Shown here piece after piece: positions 1 through 11,832 of a stretch of DNA of 64,000 bases. Position numbers and translations under genes: made by a program. The stretch covers positions 1-64,000 of the forward strand of contig CAZVNZ010000001.1 in NCBI GenBank assembly GCA_964628515.1, given 5' to 3'. The notes beneath the pieces are model-generated. The model was not told the DNA's origin, did no database searches, and saw nothing but the letters and a program-made list of their open reading frames with translations. Position 1 is the stretch's first letter. Each line of letters starts with the position of its first letter. The stretch comes from CAZVNZ01 sp964628515 (GTDB lineage Bacteria; Bacillota; Clostridia; Christensenellales; Christensenellaceae).

Positions 1-9
1 GACAAAGTC

Positions 10-101
10 TGGCGGACAGAGAGAGATTCGAACTCTCGGAACGCTATTAACGTTCACACGATTTCCAGTCGTGCGCCTTAGACCAGCTCAGCCATCTGTC
101 C
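10..101 (-). tRNA. tRNA-Ser (anticodon GGA)
   Basis: Reverse-strand cloverleaf. The acceptor stem GGACAGA (95-101) pairs with TCTGTCC (14-20). The discriminator is G (base 13) and CCA is encoded at 10-12. The anticodon stem CACGA/TCGTG closes loop CTGGAAA, giving anticodon GGA (64-66), which reads UCC and UCU serine codons. A long variable arm with an AACGTT.../...AACGTT-like stem marks a class II tRNA, and the T-loop TTCGAAT is present. It lies beyond the gyrA terminator, so it is probably a separate unit. Confidence 0.97.
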
Positions 102-190
102 ACATTATTCTTTACAGCAAGATATATTTTAACATAAAAAAACCTACATAACAATAGTTTTTCAAAAAAAACAATATTTTTTTTATCGTT

Positions 191-240
191 TAAAACAAAA
201 AGCCATTGCAATAAAGTTTCTCCACCTTATTGCAACGGCT
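191..240 (-). terminator. Rho-independent terminator of gyrBA
   Basis: On the reverse strand AGCCGTTGCAATAA (227-240) pairs with TTATTGCAATGGCT (201-214) over 14 bp with one G-U pair and a 12-base loop. It is followed by TTTTTGTTTTA. It sits 46 bases past the gyrA stop. Confidence 0.9.
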
Positions 241-285
241 AAAATCTGTAATTTTTTGCCAACTACTATGGGCTAACCGCTATCC

Positions 286-2790
286 TCACTCCCCACTATC
301 ATCGCTATGGGCAATTTCGCTACCCTCAGTAGCCTCGCTACCCTCGGCAATCTCGCTGCCATCATCATCCTCATCGCTTTCTAAAATCTTGGCTACGCAC
401 ACAACCTTGGTTTCCTCGTCTACACGCATTAAACGCACACCTTGGGTGGAGCGTCCTATTACGGAGATGTCTGCTACGTTCATCCTTATTATAACGCCGG
501 CATCGTTAATAAGCATTATATCCTCGCTGCCGTCTACAATTTTTAAACCGCATAACAGCCCTGTTTTTTGGGTGATGTTCATGCACTTAAGCCCAATACC
601 GCCTCTTGCTTGGAATCTGTATTCGGAAACTTCCGTGCGTTTGCCGTAGCCGTTTTCCGTAATTACAAGCACCTGCTTATCATCTTCGGAAATGCAGGAG
701 TCCACCACCTCGTCGCCTTCTCTCAGCCTAATGCCTCTAACCCCTGTGGAAACTCTGCCGACCGTACGCACATCCTCCTCGTGGAAAATAATGGACATAC
801 CGTTTTTGGTTGCCATTATGATGTTTTTACTGCCGTCCGTCTTCATCACAGTAATAAGCGCATCATCCTCACGTAAATTTACCGCACGCAAGCCGTTTTG
901 CCTTATGTTTAAATATTCGGAGAATTTTGTTTTTTTGATGATGCCTTGTTTGGTTACCACTACTAAGTTTGCGTCCTTCTCGATATCCTCGTCTATGGGG
1001 AACACGGCGGAGATTTTCTCGTCTCCCTCCATATTAAGCAAATTAACTATTGCCGTGCCCTTTGCGGAGCGTCCGCTTTCGGGGATTTGATAGCACTTCT
1101 TCATGTAAACCTTACCCTTGTTGGTAAAGAACATAAGCTGGCTGTGAGTGGAGGTAACAAGCACCTGCTCGGCAAAGTCCTCCTCTCTGGTGGACATGGC
1201 AATCATACCCTTTCCTCCACGTTTTTGAGAACGATAGGTCTCTAAGCTTATGCGCTTAATATAACCGTAGTGAGTAAGTGTAACTACCATATCCTCCTTT
1301 TCTATAAGCTCGTCTATGTCTATTTCGTCCTCGTCGAAGGTTATTTGCGTTCTGCGGTCGTCTGCATATTTTCTGCTTATTTCTATTAAATCCTCTTTGA
1401 TGATGTCAAGCACCATTTGGGGTGTGGACAGCACCTTGTTAAAGTAGTCTATGCGCTCCATTAGGCTTTTGTGCTCAAGCTCTATTTTCTCTCGCTCTAA
1501 GCCTGTAAGTCTTTGCAAACGCATATCCAAAATAGCTTGGGATTGCACTTCGGATAATGCAAACTTCTCCATTAAATTTACCCTTGCCGTTGGTGCATCG
1601 GGGGACTTTTTAATGGTTTCCACCACTTCGTCTATATTGTCTAACGCTATTAGCAACCCCTCTAAAATATGGGCACGTTTTAGCGCTTTTTCTAAATCGA
1701 ATTTTGTTCTGCGCACTATTACGGACTTTTGATGCTCTAAATAATGCTCTAACATTTCCTTTAAATTAAGGGTTTTTGGCTCGCCGTCCACAAGGGCTAT
1801 GGCAATTACACCAAAGGTATCTTGCATTTGGGTGTGCTTATAAAGCCTGTTTAGTGTTACGTTGGCATTTGCCCCACGTTTAAGCTCTATTACAATACGC
1901 ATACCGCTTTTATCCGATTCGTCTCTTAAGTCGGAGATGCCCTCTATACGCTTTTCTTGAACTAAATCCGCAATTTTTTCCACAAGGTTTGCTTTGTTTA
2001 CCTGATAGGGAATTTCTGTTACTATTATGCGCTCCCTCTCTCCGCTAAACTTTTCTATTTCCGCCTTGGCACGTACACGTATTCTGCCTCTGCCCGTTTT
2101 GTAGGCGGCTCGCATACCGCTTACGCCTAAAATTAATCCCCCTGTGGGAAAATCCGGCCCTTTTATATGCTCTATTAATTCGTCTATGGTGATGTCCGGA
2201 TTATCTATATACGCTACGGTTGCATTTACAACATCACCCAAATTATGAGGGGGGATGTTTGTTGCCATACCAACGGCTATGCCCCCTGTGCCGTTTACCA
2301 GTAGATTAGGGTATCTTGCCGGTAGCACGGTGGGTTGCTCTAAGGTTTCGTCAAAGTTTGGGTAAAAATCTACCGTGTCTTTGTCTATGTCTCTTAGCAA
2401 CTCCATTGCTATTTTGCTCATTCTTGCCTCGGTGTAACGCATTGCCGCCGCTCCGTCTCCGTCAACAGAGCCGAAGTTGCCGTGCCCGTCCACCAACATA
2501 TGCCGTGTGGAAAAGGGTTGCGCCATTCTAACCATACTGTCGTAAACAGCGGTATCACCATGAGGATGGTACTTACCCAAAACATCGCCCACTATACGTG
2601 CGCTTTTTCTGTGGGGCTTATCCGGCGTTAGGTTAAGCTCGCTCATCGAGTATAAAATTCTTCTGTGTACAGGCTTTAGCCCGTCTCTTACATCCGGCAG
2701 GGCACGGTTTATAATTACCGCCATTGCATAGGATATAAAAGATTTTTGCATCTCTTTATTAATATCTACAGGAATAATTCTCTGATCCAA
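286..2790 (-). CDS. gyrA: DNA gyrase subunit A
   Basis: Breakage-reunion subunit of the A2B2 type II topoisomerase that introduces negative supercoils using ATP hydrolysed by GyrB. The N-terminal winged-helix/tower domain carries the usual [17 protein letters not shown] block and the catalytic tyrosine in [10 protein letters not shown]. The C-terminal beta-pinwheel repeats include a GyrA-box-like QKRGGKG segment. The frame opens with GTG at 2799, but AGGTGA overlaps that codon and lies 5 bases before an in-frame TTG at 2790, so I chose TTG (834 residues). The last 30 residues are an acidic tail built partly on three 18-bp units (311-364) encoding [18 protein letters not shown]. It lies 31 bases downstream of gyrB and is surely cotranscribed. 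Confidence 0.97.
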   Translation of the reverse strand: MDQRIIPVDINKEMQKSFISYAMAVIINRALPDVRDGLKPVHRRILYSMSELNLTPDKPHRKSARIVGDVLGKYHPHGDTAVYDSMVRMAQPFSTRHMLVDGHGNFGSVDGDGAAAMRYTEARMSKIAMELLRDIDKDTVDFYPNFDETLEQPTVLPARYPNLLVNGTGGIAVGMATNIPPHNLGDVVNATVAYIDNPDITIDELIEHIKGPDFPTGGLILGVSGMRAAYKTGRGRIRVRAKAEIEKFSGERERIIVTEIPYQVNKANLVEKIADLVQEKRIEGISDLRDESDKSGMRIVIELKRGANANVTLNRLYKHTQMQDTFGVIAIALVDGEPKTLNLKEMLEHYLEHQKSVIVRRTKFDLEKALKRAHILEGLLIALDNIDEVVETIKKSPDAPTARVNLMEKFALSEVQSQAILDMRLQRLTGLEREKIELEHKSLMERIDYFNKVLSTPQMVLDIIKEDLIEISRKYADDRRTQITFDEDEIDIDELIEKEDMVVTLTHYGYIKRISLETYRSQKRGGKGMIAMSTREEDFAEQVLVTSTHSQLMFFTNKGKVYMKKCYQIPESGRSAKGTAIVNLLNMEGDEKISAVFPIDEDIEKDANLVVVTKQGIIKKTKFSEYLNIRQNGLRAVNLREDDALITVMKTDGSKNIIMATKNGMSIIFHEEDVRTVGRVSTGVRGIRLREGDEVVDSCISEDDKQVLVITENGYGKRTEVSEYRFQARGGIGLKCMNITQKTGLLCGLKIVDGSEDIMLINDAGVIIRMNVADISVIGRSTQGVRLMRVDEETKVVCVAKILESDEDDDGSEIAEGSEATEGSEIAHSDDSGE

Positions 2791-2821
2791 ATTTTTCACC
2801 TCATACTATTATATATCTAAA

Positions 2822-4720
<1,899 letters not shown>

Positions 4721-4757
4721 TTACTCCAATATGTTAAAATTTTTAAACTATTATATA

Positions 4758-5003
4758 CTAATATAAATTGTGCTTTTGAGCACGACTTAAAAGCGTGGTA
4801 GAAAGTACGGGGGAGTAATAAAGCATATATTCTCCGCCTTTTTCTGCCACTACGATAGATTTCGGGTTTTCGCAAGTAAACGCTGTTTGTTTATTTTTTA
4901 AAAAAAGCTTGGTGTCTTGTGCACACACCGCTTTTTCGTAGTCCAGTATCATTATTATATCTTTTGTTTTTACAAAACAATCCAAACCAAGTTGCAATAA
5001 CAT
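4758..5003 (-). CDS. remB: Extracellular matrix regulator RemB-like (DUF370)
   Basis: A protein of 81 residues. Its C-terminal half has the DUF370/RemB signature: PKSIVVAEK, then MLYYSPVLSTTLLSRAQ, which matches the YYSP-SS-TL-KR pattern of Bacillus subtilis RemB (YaaB). In B. subtilis this gene also lies just upstream of gyrB, so synteny supports the call. RemA/RemB proteins are small DNA-binding regulators of biofilm matrix genes in Bacillus; the target here is unknown. The start at 5003 gives the expected N-terminus. recF, dnaN and dnaA, which sit upstream in Bacillus, are absent. Confidence 0.88.
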   Translation of the reverse strand: MLLQLGLDCFVKTKDIIMILDYEKAVCAQDTKLFLKNKQTAFTCENPKSIVVAEKGGEYMLYYSPVLSTTLLSRAQKHNLY

Positions 5004-5131
5004 TTAATTACCTACTTTATTATATATATGTTATTATAACATAAAGGGCAAAAAAATGTAAGGGGTTTTTTGTTTTTTGGGGGTGAGGGAGGGGTGGTAA
5101 GTAAAAAAAATCAAAACTTCCAAAAAAACAT

Positions 5132-5160
5132 TTGACAACCCCGATTTTTTTTTATATTAT
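5132..5160 (+). promoter_or_regulatory. Predicted sigma-A promoter of the ilv-leu operon
   Basis: Consensus -35 TTGACA (5132-5137), 17-base spacer, -10 TATTAT (5155-5160). It sits 30 bases before the leader-peptide start in the divergent gap between remB and ilvB. The rest of that gap (5004-5131) holds only A/T and G runs, with no other signal I recognise. Confidence 0.82.
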
Positions 5161-5189
5161 ATTATGTATAAACGTAAAGAGGAATTATT

Positions 5190-5255
5190 ATGATTATTAA
5201 TACTAACATAAACAGCATAGTCCTCCTCGGCCTACTTATTACCCACAAAGTATAA
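5190..5255 (+). CDS. ilv-leu operon leader peptide
   Basis: Short frame of 21 codons, MIINTNINSIVLLGLLITHKV, preceded by AAAGAGGA (5176-5183) at 6-base spacing. Eleven of 21 residues are Ile, Val or Leu, with eight residues IVLLGLLI forming the core. This is what a branched-chain amino acid attenuator needs: ribosome stalling at these codons reports low charged tRNA-Ile/Val/Leu. It lies between the promoter and the terminator ahead of ilvB. Inference from composition and position; no leader peptide of this exact sequence is known to me. Confidence 0.85.
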   Translation: MIINTNINSIVLLGLLITHKV

Positions 5256-5336
5256 TAGGTTTAGTTGCGTTTGAGAAGAAATTAAAGAATAATTAGCATT
5301 AAAAGCCCTTACGCAACAGCGTGAGGGCTTTTTTAT
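5231..5336 (+). promoter_or_regulatory. Transcription attenuator of the ilv-leu operon
   Basis: Three alternative pairings are visible. CCTA-C-TTAT (5231-5239) pairs with ATAATAGG (5252-5259) around a single bulged C, forming a pause-like hairpin over the leader stop codon. GTTGCGT (5264-5270) is perfectly complementary to ACGCAAC (5311-5317), the inner part of the terminator 5' arm, and so can act as antiterminator. The terminator hairpin is at 5301-5332. Stalling in the Ile/Val/Leu cluster would prevent the first hairpin and favour the antiterminator, the logic of E. coli ilv and leu leaders. No T-box signature is present. Confidence 0.8.
5301..5336 (+). terminator. Attenuator terminator before ilvB
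   Basis: AAAAGCCCTTACGC (5301-5314) pairs with GCGTGAGGGCTTTT (5319-5332) over 14 bp with one T-G pair around loop AACA, followed by a T run. It lies upstream of the first structural gene, so it must be bypassed for expression. Confidence 0.93.
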
Positions 5337-5376
5337 TACACAGGGCATTAGCTAAAGCAGAGGTTAAGAGGTATAT

Positions 5377-6948
5377 ATGTTAAGTGGCGGAGAAATAATA
5401 GTACAGGTTTTAAAAGAATATAATACAGACACGGTGTTTGGCTATCCGGGGGCAACCGTCCTTAGTATTTACGATGCCTTAAATAAGCAAAAAGACATTA
5501 CCCACATACTAACCTGCCACGAGCAGCATGCGGTACATGCCGCTCACGGTTATAGCGTAGCTTGCGGTAAAACAGGGGTGGTAATAGCCACAAGCGGACC
5601 CGGTGCTACCAACCTTGTTACGGGCATTGCCACCGCATATATGGATTCTGTGCCCTTAGTTGTAATAACAGGCAATGTAGAGCTTAAAGACTTAGGTAAG
5701 GACAGCTTTCAGGAGGTGGATATTTCGGGAATAACCGCACCTGTGGTAAAGCATAACACCATAGTAAAGGATATTAAAGATTTGGCAAATGCCATAAGAA
5801 CAGCGTTTGAAATAGCAAATTCCAACAGAAAAGGGCCTGTGCTTATAGATGTGCCAAAGGACATTACAACCGCCTACTGCGAGTATACAAAAGAGGCAAA
5901 GCGAGAGTACACCCATAAAAATCTGTTTGCCAAAGAGGATATACGGCAGGTGGCAAAAGCCATAAACGCAAGCAAAAAGCCATTTATTTTAGCAGGTGGG
6001 GGCGCAAAATATTTTAAAGAGGAGCTTACCGCCTTTGCAAAAAAAGCCAATGCCCCCATAGGCACAACCCTAATGGGCATAGGCATACCAAAAACTAAGG
6101 GCTACGCCGGGCTTACAGGGGTAAACGGCACAAAGTCGGCAGCAATGTGTATGCGCAACTGCGATTTACTAATAGGCATAGGCACACGATTTTCTCAAAA
6201 GGTTTTGGACGTGGGCTTTAAGGGTAGAGTTATACACATAGATATAGACCCTGCGGAAATCAACAAAAACATAGAGGCAAACTACGAGCTGATAGGAGAC
6301 GGTGGGGAGATACTAAAAGCCCTCACCCCCCTAATTAAAACAAAAAACACATGGCTTGATGAGGTTTGCGAGTACATACAAAAACACCCCATAGAAAAGG
6401 GTGTGGACGTTTACGCAAAAAAGCTGTTTGGGCTGATAAACGAGCATACAAGCAACGTAAATATAACAACAGATGTAGGACTGCATCAACTATGGGCGGC
6501 AAAATGCTTGGATATTTCGGCAGATAAAACCTTTATAACCTCGGGTGGACTTGGTACTATGGGTTTTGGGCTGGGGAGTGCCATCGGCGCTTGCATTGCA
6601 ACAGGAAAAACAAGCTTAAATATTACGGGGGACGGCAGTTTTTACATGAGCCTTCAAGAAATCTCCACCGCTGTGGCACTAAATCTTTCTGTTAAGATAG
6701 TGATGCTGGATAATAACTGCTTAGGGCTGGTAAAGGATTGGCAGAAAAAAATGTGCGGTAGCAGGTACTACCAAACCAACCTAACAAAGCAAACGGACTA
6801 TGTAATGCTTGCAAATGCCTTGGGTGCAAAGGGTGTGGAGGTAAAAAAAGGGGATTACAAGGCATTTGTAAGAGGGCTTAAAGAGGAAGGCTGTGTACTT
6901 ATACATTGTATAACAAACGCAGAAGAAAACAAGAAAGGACAGGATTAA
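5377..6948 (+). CDS. ilvB: Acetolactate synthase, catalytic subunit
   Basis: Thiamine-diphosphate enzyme that condenses pyruvate with pyruvate or 2-oxobutyrate, the first common step to valine/leucine and isoleucine. Seen are the N-terminal FGYPGATVL, the glutamate-bearing THILTCHEQHAVHAAHGYS segment, ATSGPGATN, and the ThDP-binding block with ITGDGSF followed by LDNNCLG. At 523 residues it is somewhat shorter than the usual 550-590 but has all three domains. AGAGGT precedes the ATG. It is the first structural gene after the attenuator, and its regulatory subunit follows 2 bases later. Confidence 0.95.
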   Translation: MLSGGEIIVQVLKEYNTDTVFGYPGATVLSIYDALNKQKDITHILTCHEQHAVHAAHGYSVACGKTGVVIATSGPGATNLVTGIATAYMDSVPLVVITGNVELKDLGKDSFQEVDISGITAPVVKHNTIVKDIKDLANAIRTAFEIANSNRKGPVLIDVPKDITTAYCEYTKEAKREYTHKNLFAKEDIRQVAKAINASKKPFILAGGGAKYFKEELTAFAKKANAPIGTTLMGIGIPKTKGYAGLTGVNGTKSAAMCMRNCDLLIGIGTRFSQKVLDVGFKGRVIHIDIDPAEINKNIEANYELIGDGGEILKALTPLIKTKNTWLDEVCEYIQKHPIEKGVDVYAKKLFGLINEHTSNVNITTDVGLHQLWAAKCLDISADKTFITSGGLGTMGFGLGSAIGACIATGKTSLNITGDGSFYMSLQEISTAVALNLSVKIVMLDNNCLGLVKDWQKKMCGSRYYQTNLTKQTDYVMLANALGAKGVEVKKGDYKAFVRGLKEEGCVLIHCITNAEENKKGQD

Positions 6949-6950
6949 TT

Positions 6951-7448
6951 ATGATTAGAAGATACGTATTATGTGTACTGGTAACAAATGCCGCAGGCGT
7001 GCTTTATAAAGTAAGCGGTTTGTTTTCAAGGAGAGGGTATAACATACACTCCCTATCTGTGGGGGAAACGCAAAATCCGGATATTTCCCGTATAACCATA
7101 GAGCTTTTGGGAGACGAAAAGCTGTTGGAGCAAATAAAAAAGCAGTTAGATAAGCTAACGGAGGTTATTAAAATAAAATCCGTGCGCTCCTCAGACACCA
7201 TATATAAAGAGCTTATGCTGGTAAAGGTTAAGGCTACGGCAAAAAACAGGGCGGATATTATAGCAATTTGCGAGGTGTTTCGCACAAAAATTGTGGACGT
7301 GGCAAAAAACTCCTTAATAATAGAAATTACAGGAGCACCCGAGAAAAATTATGCCTTAACAAAAATGCTGGAAGATTACGGCATAATAGAAATTGCACGC
7401 ACAGGCATAACGGCTATGGAGCGTGGGGAGAATAATATTTATAATTAA
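6951..7448 (+). CDS. ilvN: Acetolactate synthase, regulatory (small) subunit
   Basis: ACT-domain subunit that stimulates the catalytic subunit and carries valine feedback inhibition. The ACT pattern is plain at the N-terminus: YVLCVLVTNAAGVLYKVSGL, then RRGYNIHSLSVG. The frame is open from 6906 inside ilvB, but the ATG at 6951 begins MIRRYVL as in the family and is preceded by AAAGGACAGG, so I use it (165 residues). It could equally be named ilvH. Confidence 0.94.
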   Translation: MIRRYVLCVLVTNAAGVLYKVSGLFSRRGYNIHSLSVGETQNPDISRITIELLGDEKLLEQIKKQLDKLTEVIKIKSVRSSDTIYKELMLVKVKATAKNRADIIAICEVFRTKIVDVAKNSLIIEITGAPEKNYALTKMLEDYGIIEIARTGITAMERGENNIYN

Positions 7449-7488
7449 ATAATTTATATATTTTGAACAAAAAAGGAGAAATACAAAC

Positions 7489-8994
7489 ATGAATCACATT
7501 AAAATTTTTGACACTACATTGAGAGACGGCGAGCAATCACCCGGTTGCAGCATGAATTTAAACGAAAAAATAGAAATGGCAAAACAGTTAGAGCTGTTAA
7601 GGGTGGATATTATAGAAGCAGGCTTTGCCGTCTCCTCCCCCGGAGATTTTGAAAGCGTGCAAAAGGTTGCCGCAACTGTTAAAGATTGCGTGGTAGCCTC
7701 TCTCAGCAGAGCTGTTAAGGGAGATATCGAAAGCTCTTACGGAGCGGTAAAAGGTGGGGTAGCGCCACGTATACATATTTTTATTGCAACCTCCCCCTTG
7801 CATATGGAATACAAATTAAAAATGAGCGAAGAGCAGGTACTTGCAAGAATTACAGAATCGGTTGCTTACGCAAAAACTTTACTTAGCGATATAGAATTTT
7901 CCGCAGAGGACGCATCAAGGAGCGACAGGGAGTTTTTGGCAAAGGCGGTACGCACGGCAATTATGGCAGGGGCTACTACCATTAATATCCCCGATACCGT
8001 AGGGTATGCCTCCCCCACAGAAATGTACGACTTAATAAGCTACATTAAAAACACAGTACCCGAAACACAGGGCATTACCTTAGCGGTGCATTGCCATAAC
8101 GATTTAGGCATGGGTGTTGCAAACTCCTTAGCATCCGTAGAGGCAGGGGCAACGCAGGTGGAATGTACGGTTAGCGGTATTGGAGAGCGTGCAGGCAATG
8201 CGGCATTAGAAGAAATTGTAATGGCAATCCACACACGCAGAGAGTTTTACAACGCAGATACCTCCATAAACACAAAGCAGTTGCACAGAGCGGCTAAAAC
8301 ATTATCCAAAATAATTGGGGTAAGTATTCCGCCCAACAAAGCAATTACAGGGGCAAACGCCTTTGCCCACGAAAGCGGAATACACCAACATGGTGTACTT
8401 GCCAACAGAAGTACCTACGAAATTATGACTCCCGAGTCCGTAGGGCTTGTTACAAACCGTATGGTTTTAGGAAAACATTCCGGACGTCATGCTTTTGATG
8501 ACTTTTTGAAAGAATTAGGGTATAATTTAACTAAGGAAGAATTAGACCGTGCCTTTGAAGAGTTTAAGCATTTATGCGACAAGAAAAAAGAGGTAACAGA
8601 CAGAGACATAGAAGCATTGGTTACAAACAACGCACTTGAAGTAACAGAGCATTATAAGTTAGCCCAATATGTAATATCCAGCGGAAACACTATTACGGCA
8701 ACTTCTCACATTACATTAGAGGATACCTCGGGCAATAAAATAGACCACGTCTCTTTGGGAGACGGGCCCATAGATGCCTCCTTTCAGGCTATACAACACT
8801 TGGTAAATATGGATTTAGTATTGCTAAACTACAAAATAAATGCGGTATCTCAGGGAGAGGATTCCTTAGGAGAGGTTACTGTAAAAATAAGCTGTGACGG
8901 TAAAACGGTTACAGGCAGAGGGCTTTCCACAAATATTATAGAGGCATCCATACTTTCTGTAATAAATGCGGTTAATAAATTAATGGGAGCATAA
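7489..8994 (+). CDS. leuA: 2-Isopropylmalate synthase
   Basis: Condenses acetyl-CoA with 2-oxoisovalerate, the committing step of leucine synthesis. The DRE-TIM barrel motif is FDTTLRDGEQSPG, with metal-binding HCHNDLGMG and the following GERAGNAALEE. HESGIHQHGVL lies in the middle, and the C-terminal LeuA allosteric domain contains SLGDGPIDASFQA and GRGLSTNIIEASI. Length 501 is typical. The ATG has AAGGAG upstream. cimA, a paralogue, follows three bases after the stop. Confidence 0.96.
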   Translation: MNHIKIFDTTLRDGEQSPGCSMNLNEKIEMAKQLELLRVDIIEAGFAVSSPGDFESVQKVAATVKDCVVASLSRAVKGDIESSYGAVKGGVAPRIHIFIATSPLHMEYKLKMSEEQVLARITESVAYAKTLLSDIEFSAEDASRSDREFLAKAVRTAIMAGATTINIPDTVGYASPTEMYDLISYIKNTVPETQGITLAVHCHNDLGMGVANSLASVEAGATQVECTVSGIGERAGNAALEEIVMAIHTRREFYNADTSINTKQLHRAAKTLSKIIGVSIPPNKAITGANAFAHESGIHQHGVLANRSTYEIMTPESVGLVTNRMVLGKHSGRHAFDDFLKELGYNLTKEELDRAFEEFKHLCDKKKEVTDRDIEALVTNNALEVTEHYKLAQYVISSGNTITATSHITLEDTSGNKIDHVSLGDGPIDASFQAIQHLVNMDLVLLNYKINAVSQGEDSLGEVTVKISCDGKTVTGRGLSTNIIEASILSVINAVNKLMGA

Positions 8995-8997
8995 AAT

Positions 8998-10563
8998 TTG
9001 CAAATACTTGATTCCACCCTGCGTGAAGGTATGCAATCTGAGGGTATCGCCTTTAGCGTAGAGGACAAACTAAAAATTGCATATGCCTTAGACAACCTTG
9101 GCATTACTTTTATTGAGGCAGGAAACCCTTTTTCCAACCCTAAGGATGCGGAGTTTTTCGAGGCGGTTTTGCCACTAAAACACGCAAAGCTAACCGCCTT
9201 TGGCTCTACACGCAGAAAAAACACTAAGGTGGAGGAGGATGCAAACGTGGTTGCTCTGCTAAAAGCAAACACCCCTTGCGTTACAATTTTCGGTAAAAGC
9301 TGGAATATGCACGTAACAGAGGTACTGCAAACCACTTTAGAAGAAAATCTTTTAATGATTAAAGAAACGGTGGAGTTTTTTAAGGCGCAGGGCAAATACG
9401 TAATTTACGATGCAGAGCATTTTTTTGACGGCTATGCTCACCATAAAGAATACGCACTAAGTACACTAAAATCGGCGGTAAAAGCGGATGTAATTTGCCT
9501 TTGTGATACTAACGGAGGCACTTTCCCCGAAGAAGTGGGAAGCGCCACCAAAACCGTTTTAGAAATGCTACCAAACAATATAATAGGTATACATGCTCAT
9601 AACGATTGCGGAATGGCGGTGGCAAGCAGTATGCAGGCGGTAAAAAACGGCGCAAAGCATGTGCAGGGTACACTAATAGGCTACGGCGAGCGGTGCGGAA
9701 ACGCCCCCCTTTCCACCATTATACCCAACTTAGAGCTTAAACTTAATATAGCTACCGTGGGCAAGGAAAAACTTGCCTTGCTTACAGATATTTGCAGAGG
9801 GGTGGCGGATGTGTCTAACATTATACTGCCCTACCACTCCCCCTATGTGGGCAGTAGTGCCTTTGCACATAAAGGTGGTATGCACATAGACGGTGTTAAA
9901 AAGGTAAAAGAAAGTTTTGAGCATATAAACCCCAAAACCGTGGGCAACAGCCGTAAATTTTTGGTTAGCGAGGTTAGCGGAAAATCCGTATTGCTTAAAA
10001 AAATCCAAAAGATAGATAAAAGCGCTACCGCCAAATCGGCGGTGGTGTCAGAGGCGGTGGCAAGGCTTAAAGAACTGGAAATGGAAGGGTATCAGTTTGA
10101 GGCGGCAGAAGAGAGTTTAGAGCTTGTAATTTTAAGGTTGCTAAACAAACATAAAAGCTACTTTGATTTAGATTATTATAAAATTATTGGAGAGCACCCC
10201 CTTACAAATACCGACTACCCCTCCACAGCCGTGGTAAAAATAAGGGTAGGAGGCACCCCATGTATTACGGGGGCGGAGGGCAACGGTCCTGTACACGCTT
10301 TAGACCTTGCACTTAGAAAGGCACTTATAAACTTTTACCCCACTTTAAAGGATATGAGCCTTAAAGACTACAAAGTAAGAGTTTTAGAAAGTGACGCCAC
10401 CACGGCGGCAAAGGTACGTGTACTTATAGTAAGTACGGATAAAAACAACATGTGGAGTACCGTAGGAGTATCTACAGATATTATAGAAGCAAGTTTTCTT
10501 GCTCTTACGGATTCCATAGAATACAAATTAATTAGCGAGGAGAATAAAACCAAATGGGAATGA
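8998..10563 (+). CDS. cimA: (R)-Citramalate synthase
   Basis: Paralogue of LeuA that condenses pyruvate with acetyl-CoA to citramalate and so supplies 2-oxobutyrate for isoleucine without threonine deaminase. Motifs: [33 protein letters not shown] and the C-terminal [11 protein letters not shown]. Spacing and sequence follow the clostridial CimA branch (about 520 residues) rather than LeuA. The start is TTG at 8998, three bases after the leuA stop, with GGGAG 8 bases upstream inside leuA. Its end overlaps leuC by 10 bases. A homocitrate-type specificity cannot be excluded by eye, but the operon supports citramalate. Confidence 0.88.
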   Translation: MQILDSTLREGMQSEGIAFSVEDKLKIAYALDNLGITFIEAGNPFSNPKDAEFFEAVLPLKHAKLTAFGSTRRKNTKVEEDANVVALLKANTPCVTIFGKSWNMHVTEVLQTTLEENLLMIKETVEFFKAQGKYVIYDAEHFFDGYAHHKEYALSTLKSAVKADVICLCDTNGGTFPEEVGSATKTVLEMLPNNIIGIHAHNDCGMAVASSMQAVKNGAKHVQGTLIGYGERCGNAPLSTIIPNLELKLNIATVGKEKLALLTDICRGVADVSNIILPYHSPYVGSSAFAHKGGMHIDGVKKVKESFEHINPKTVGNSRKFLVSEVSGKSVLLKKIQKIDKSATAKSAVVSEAVARLKELEMEGYQFEAAEESLELVILRLLNKHKSYFDLDYYKIIGEHPLTNTDYPSTAVVKIRVGGTPCITGAEGNGPVHALDLALRKALINFYPTLKDMSLKDYKVRVLESDATTAAKVRVLIVSTDKNNMWSTVGVSTDIIEASFLALTDSIEYKLISEENKTKWE

Positions 10564-11807
10564 CAATGACACAAAAGGTACTGGCGGCACATGCAAATAT
10601 GTCTAAGGTAGAGGCAGGTCAGCTTGTGGCAATAACCTTAGATATGCTTTTGGCAAACGATATTACAGCCCCCGTTGCCATAAACGAGTTTGAAAAAACG
10701 GGCAAAAAGGTGTTTAACAAAGATAAACTGGCGCTGGTTTTGGATCACTTTACCCCCAACAAAGATATTAAGGCGGCCGAGCAATGCAAATTTGTAAGGC
10801 AGTTTGCAAAACAACATAATATTACTCATTTTTATGATGTAGGAGAGATGGGTATAGAACACGCACTACTCCCCGAAAAGGGTTTGGTGGTGGCAGGAAA
10901 CACGGTGATAGGTGCGGACTCTCACACCTGTACTTACGGCGCTCTTGGGGCGTTTTCCACAGGAGTGGGCTCTACGGATTTGGCGGCGGCAATGGCTACG
11001 GGCAAAATGTGGCTAAAAGTCCCTCATGCAATTTGCTTTAATTTAAGAGGACAGCTAAACAAATATGTAAGCGGTAAGGATATAATACTCCATATAATAG
11101 GTATGATTGGGGTGGACGGCGCTTTATATAAATCTATGGAATTTAAAGGGGAGGGGCTTGCCTCTCTTACAATGGACGACAGATTTTGCATGGCAAATAT
11201 GGCAATAGAGGCAGGGGCAAAAAACGGTATTTTTGCGGTTGACGGTGTAACGGAAGAGTATATAAGGGCAAGGACGGAAACCCTCTTTGATGTGTATACC
11301 GCAGATGCAGACGCTTTTTACGACAAAACCTACGATATAGATTTAGGCTCTATAAAACCCACCATTGCCTTCCCGCATTTGCCGGATAACACCAAAACCA
11401 TAGAGGAAATCAAACAGGATATTAAAATAGACCAAGTGGTTATAGGCTCGTGCACCAACGGTAGAATTAGCGATTTACGTATGGCGGCAGATATTTTGGT
11501 GGGCAAAAAGGTAGCGGTGCGCACACTAATTTTCCCTGCTACACAGGCAATTTATTTGCAAGCCTTAGAGGAAGGGCTAATCCGCATATTTATTAATGCA
11601 GGCTGTGCGGTTTCCACCCCCACTTGCGGGCCATGCCTTGGTGGGCATTGCGGTATTTTAGCCGGAGGCGAACGTTGCGTTGCCACCACCAACAGAAACT
11701 TTGTAGGCAGAATGGGGCATACGGAGTCCGAGGTGTATCTTGCAAGCCCTACTATTGCGGCGGCAAGTGCTATTGCAGGCAAAATTGCATCACCCTACGA
11801 TGTTTAA
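10554..11807 (+). CDS. leuC: 3-Isopropylmalate dehydratase, large subunit
   Basis: [4Fe-4S] aconitase-family subunit that isomerises 2- to 3-isopropylmalate; in this operon it probably also serves citramalate/erythro-3-methylmalate. The archaeal/clostridial small type, 417 residues. Visible are [27 protein letters not shown] (first cluster Cys) and the [12 protein letters not shown] segment with the remaining cysteines. The ATG at 10554 gives the usual MGMTMTQK start and overlaps the cimA stop, implying translational coupling. Confidence 0.95.
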   Translation: MGMTMTQKVLAAHANMSKVEAGQLVAITLDMLLANDITAPVAINEFEKTGKKVFNKDKLALVLDHFTPNKDIKAAEQCKFVRQFAKQHNITHFYDVGEMGIEHALLPEKGLVVAGNTVIGADSHTCTYGALGAFSTGVGSTDLAAAMATGKMWLKVPHAICFNLRGQLNKYVSGKDIILHIIGMIGVDGALYKSMEFKGEGLASLTMDDRFCMANMAIEAGAKNGIFAVDGVTEEYIRARTETLFDVYTADADAFYDKTYDIDLGSIKPTIAFPHLPDNTKTIEEIKQDIKIDQVVIGSCTNGRISDLRMAADILVGKKVAVRTLIFPATQAIYLQALEEGLIRIFINAGCAVSTPTCGPCLGGHCGILAGGERCVATTNRNFVGRMGHTESEVYLASPTIAAASAIAGKIASPYDV

Positions 11808-11832
11808 ATCATAAAATAAAGGAGAAAATTAT

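Noticed and set aside
5004..5189. Replication origin at the divergence of remB-gyrBA and the ilv operon
   Set aside because: No DnaA-box cluster or dnaA/dnaN is present; the gap is explained by the ilv promoter and leader.
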